32,830 nt of DNA, from positions 1-32,830 of the forward strand of contig CAIYDQ010000231.1 in NCBI GenBank assembly GCA_903925075.1. The letters are read 5' to 3'. The notes beneath the pieces are model-generated. The model made no database searches. It saw only the letters and a program-made list of their open reading frames with translations, and was not told where the DNA came from. Source of the stretch: an uncultured Geobacter sp. (GTDB lineage Bacteria; Desulfobacterota; Desulfuromonadia; Geobacterales; Geobacteraceae). Below are positions 30,090 to 32,830 of the stretch, one piece after another (within the stretch, counting starts at the first letter, position 1; each line of letters opens with the position of its first letter). The position numbers were made by a program, and so were the translations under genes.

Positions 30090-31961
30090 TTACTTCAATA
30101 CCCATGATTCCCAGGCGTTGAAACCGTCAGGCTGGGAGCGCCTAAAATAATAATTACCTAATGCTGCACCAGCGTTATAAAAGTAAAGTTCCTGATATAT
30201 GTATCCGTGGCTTGGATAATAAGCCCTAGGTCGGTAGGTTAACAGTGTGCCCTTTGTTGCACCTGTTCCAGGCGGATAACCCTTAGTATTTCCTTCAAGA
30301 ATGGCCATTGACCGGCCAACCGGGAATGAATCAGGAAGTGTTTGTAGATTGAATGAAACGGCGGTGTCCGTGTTAGTTACAATTCCACAATCGTCTGTGC
30401 GCCAAGCTGGGAAGTTATGCCCGGCCCCGCCCGAGTTATTGAGATACACGCTAGAGCTCCCAGAGATTGTACTCTCCCCGAGACGGACCACCGAATATAG
30501 ACCTGTAGGCACAAATGTGTTTCCGGTGATATCAACATGGTCGCTAGTCCCAACAACGATGCCCTGTGCCGTGTACCCATCCAGGATATTGTTCTTAACC
30601 TGCAGGTTCGACCCAGCACATAATGTGATTGCAGTCAAAGGTGTGCCGCCAATTATGCTGTTATTGCTGATGTTCACATCAAGTAACGTCTGACCGCTTG
30701 CGTATCCCAGTGCGATCTGCCCTGCAAATATGTTGTTGTGGATAGTGGCGCCCCATAATTTAGCGGGGGTGCCTTCTAGATAGACTGCCCAAGCAGGAGC
30801 ACTTGATGTGTTGTTAGCCACCACCAGATTCAAAGGAGTCATCCATGGGGCATAAGATCCCGGCGCGACTTGGAGGAAAGGCCTTGTGGTATTAGTAACA
30901 TCATTACCAGTAATGATAAAGTTTTTCGGCTGCGTGACGGTAGCTATACCCAAGATTAAAGAAATGACTCCACCAGCACTCGACCTATTTGTCGGACCTA
31001 TGTTGTCGAAAGAATTATTGGCTATTTTGACGTTGCGGACCACGCCCCATGAGTACGCAGGTTCGAAATCAATAGCACCGGGCATGGACGAGCTGGTGCT
31101 GTTTTTAAACACGTTATTGGAAATAATTATGCCGTCAACATCGTCACCCGTAATGCATTGGCGATTCGCCTGATTAACCCCATCAAAAGTATTATTTACT
31201 ATGTGCACGTCTTTATTATGCCTGGCGTTCGCGGAAGTTATCAGTGATTGGTCAGAAATGGGCGTGAAGTCGGCAATATAGACCCCATCGCCCCTAAAAC
31301 CCTTTACAAGGCAATTCTCTATAGTCACGTTATTGGTGCCAGCAAGTGAAATAAGGTGGCTCTGCTCTGAAAATCCTTGTGTAGCAACTTGGCCCAATAG
31401 CTGCAAATCGTGAATACGAATATCAGTAACGTACGTTGCCGTTGAACTAGACACGGCTGATAGAGTTCCCCCGCCAATATGGGGAGATGTCTTGTTCTGG
31501 AGAATTATGCTTGTGTTCCCACTCCCCCCGATATCGTTACCCGAGTTTAGGTTGAGGGTATCGACTAGATAGGTAGTCGACCCGAGAATAACCCGTGGGG
31601 CCGCATTGAGAGCCGCCTGGAAAGCCGCCGTCATGTTGGTGGTGCCGGGCGTCGTGTTGATTCCGAAGTATTCAGGTTTTGCTTCCTTGAGTCCGGTTAA
31701 CGCGCCGCTGCCAGTGAAAGTAACGTACCCGCCACTTTCAAACCTGAGTGCTCTATCAGCGGGCCACGATATTGCCGTAGTCACCACCTGTTGCAACGTG
31801 ACCACTACGGTTTGCCCAGAAACATCGGCTGCAGTTGAGGCAATCGAAAGCGTCGGTTTGGTCACGTAGGTACCGTCCGATGAGAATACCAGCACAGCGG
31901 CACGGCTGCTCGTCGCGGAAAGGCACAGCAAGAGTACCAATAAACAGATAATATTTTCCAT
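30090..31961 (-). CDS. Secreted right-handed beta-helix protein (pectate-lyase/tail-spike type)
   Basis: This 623-aa protein has a signal peptide (MENIICLLVLLLCLSATSSRA). It then shows the N-terminal cap common to pectate-lyase-superfamily and phage tail-spike proteins (AKPEYFGINTTPGTTNMTAA, FQAALNAAPRVIL). A long run of parallel beta-helix repeats follows (about 120-520; patterns such as NVTIENCLVKGF, VKIANNSFDNI, VHIVNNTFDGV). The C-terminus (YYFRRSQPDGFNAWESWVL) resembles the ends of phage tail fibres. It probably binds or cleaves a surface polysaccharide. It is AT-richer than the housekeeping genes, suggesting horizontal origin. The ATG at 31961 has TAGGA upstream. Confidence 0.8.
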   Translation of the reverse strand: MENIICLLVLLLCLSATSSRAAVLVFSSDGTYVTKPTLSIASTAADVSGQTVVVTLQQVVTTAISWPADRALRFESGGYVTFTGSGALTGLKEAKPEYFGINTTPGTTNMTAAFQAALNAAPRVILGSTTYLVDTLNLNSGNDIGGSGNTSIILQNKTSPHIGGGTLSAVSSSTATYVTDIRIHDLQLLGQVATQGFSEQSHLISLAGTNNVTIENCLVKGFRGDGVYIADFTPISDQSLITSANARHNKDVHIVNNTFDGVNQANRQCITGDDVDGIIISNNVFKNSTSSSMPGAIDFEPAYSWGVVRNVKIANNSFDNIGPTNRSSAGGVISLILGIATVTQPKNFIITGNDVTNTTRPFLQVAPGSYAPWMTPLNLVVANNTSSAPAWAVYLEGTPAKLWGATIHNNIFAGQIALGYASGQTLLDVNISNNSIIGGTPLTAITLCAGSNLQVKNNILDGYTAQGIVVGTSDHVDITGNTFVPTGLYSVVRLGESTISGSSSVYLNNSGGAGHNFPAWRTDDCGIVTNTDTAVSFNLQTLPDSFPVGRSMAILEGNTKGYPPGTGATKGTLLTYRPRAYYPSHGYIYQELYFYNAGAALGNYYFRRSQPDGFNAWESWVLK

Positions 31962-32012
31962 AATCCTATTAATTACTTGTAGGTAATCCCGGCGCTGCCG
32001 GGAGGCTCTCAA

Positions 32013-32389
32013 AGTTTGACTTTTGCGGCGATATAAGAAAGCCTCCCCAACTGTTAACCGCTAAAGTTATCAGAAAAGGAGGCTTTCATGGACAGCGCGC
32101 AAAGTTTATGTCACATTTATGTCACACGAAATGGGATTGCAAGTATCATATTGTCTGGATCCTGAATCCGTGACGAGATTTAGTTGATAGCTCTGCCTCA
32201 GGGCCGAGAGCGTTTTTTTTTGATCCGCGCCCTGTATTATGTTAATTTTATTTTATGTTTAGCTTTGCAACACCTGTTCTCTGACAACTGAACCGTTTAC
32301 CTGCCCTGTTTGCTAACTTGCGCGCGTGTTTGGATAGGGGAGCCCCCAATGGTTCCCATGATGAGACCGTTTATTGCCTTTGCTACCTG
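32013..32389. other. Intergenic stretch before the IS1380 transposase
   Basis: It contains an inverted repeat GAAAGCCTCC/GGAGGCTTTC (about 32038-32087). An ATG at 32088 directly follows a strong GGAGG site and opens a 25-codon frame (MDSAQSLCHIYVTRNG...). That may be a gene start cut by insertion. The IS1380 end should lie in this stretch, but I could not fix its terminal repeat because the other end is outside the window. Confidence 0.4.
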
Positions 32390-32830
32390 CTATCCAAAGG
32401 CAAGGCGATGGTAGATTCCTGCAAAAGCCCCTGCGTGCGCGGTTGCGTGGCGACTGAAACGAAGCTTTAACCGCCTGCCAGTAGCGATCATGCGGCCAGC
32501 GAAGTAGATCATCTCCTGAATAACGGTCTTAATTCTTCGCCGTTTCGCCTCGTGGCGAATGATGCCTTTGCTACTCACGAGACTGATTTGTCCAACGAAG
32601 CGCAGGATGTTGTAAACCAATGCGCCGCACGCCATGACCAACTGATTCGTCGCAAACTTTCCCGACGGTAACCGTTCAAGGTCCATGTCGGTCTTTATCT
32701 CCGCATGATATTGCTCGCTCAGGCCGTGCGCCTTGTAGAGGTCTATGACCTTCTGCTCGTCATGTTTCAGACTCGTCCACCATCCTTCCAGCTCTATTTC
32801 AGGGATGAGCAGGGGCTGCCCTTTTTTATC
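32390..32830 (-). mobile_element. IS1380-family transposase, C-terminal part (runs off window)
   Basis: The open frame extends from the right edge to the stop at 32390 (146 codons visible). YKAHGLSEQYHAEIKTDMD, then LERLPSGKFATNQLVMACG, and RRRIKTVIQEMIYFAGRMI followed by RRLKLRFSRH are characteristic of the C-terminal catalytic part of IS1380 DDE transposases, with the Glu in the SEQ..AEIK region. No stop or frameshift is seen in this part, so the element may be intact beyond the window. An internal ATG at 32686 should not be taken as the start. Confidence 0.88.

Overview
This window looks like a chromosomal segment of a Geobacter-type deltaproteobacterium (Desulfuromonadia/Geobacterales). 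That placement is inferred from the gene order ilvD-ilvB-ilvN-psd next to rpsB-tsf-pyrH-frr-uppS-cdsA-dxr-rseP-tsaB, the GC-rich codon use, a bacteriohemerythrin, abundant GGDEF proteins, a sigma-54 promoter and a probable selenoprotein. No 16S or marker comparison could be run.

The left 12.2 kb is a conserved housekeeping block read entirely from the minus strand. An rpsB promoter and structured leader start a long run through ribosome and elongation genes (rpsB, tsf), UMP kinase and ribosome recycling (pyrH, frr), undecaprenyl-PP and CDP-diacylglycerol synthesis (uppS, cdsA), the MEP pathway (dxr), a site-2 protease (rseP) and tRNA t6A modification (tsaB). A separate promoter then drives branched-chain amino-acid genes ilvD, ilvB, ilvN. 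psd begins at the left edge with its own promoter. A tRNA-Val(CAC) gene with promoter and terminator closes this block on the plus strand.

From 12.5 to 19.5 kb lies a signalling and redox region. It holds a REC-GGDEF response regulator, a 41-aa DnaJ-type zinc ribbon, and a plus-strand cluster behind a near-perfect sigma-54 promoter (three small ORFs, bacteriohemerythrin, and a GGDEF protein with a probable ferritin-like diiron N-terminus). On the opposite strand is a TrxC-like thioredoxin whose first active-site Cys is an in-frame UGA followed by a SECIS-like hairpin, most likely a selenoprotein. An SDR-DUF2867 protein and an exported polysaccharide deacetylase follow.

From 19.4 to 28.1 kb is an accessory island of toxin-antitoxin-type genes, both intact (tandem MNT-HEPN pairs, DUF4160-DUF2442, RelB-RelE, an antitoxin of Phd/YefM type) and decayed (frameshifted mntA, truncated hepT, a PIN-toxin stub, a DUF4160 remnant). 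These are interleaved with a family of 130-170 bp palindromic repeats, a 61-bp perfect direct repeat and a 153-bp MITE with an 8-bp target duplication. Several remnant genes end exactly in repeat sequence.

The right end carries an N-terminally truncated FlaA1/WbpM-type nucleotide-sugar dehydratase, an AT-richer secreted beta-helix protein of tail-spike or polysaccharide-lyase type, and the C-terminal part of an IS1380-family transposase running off the window.
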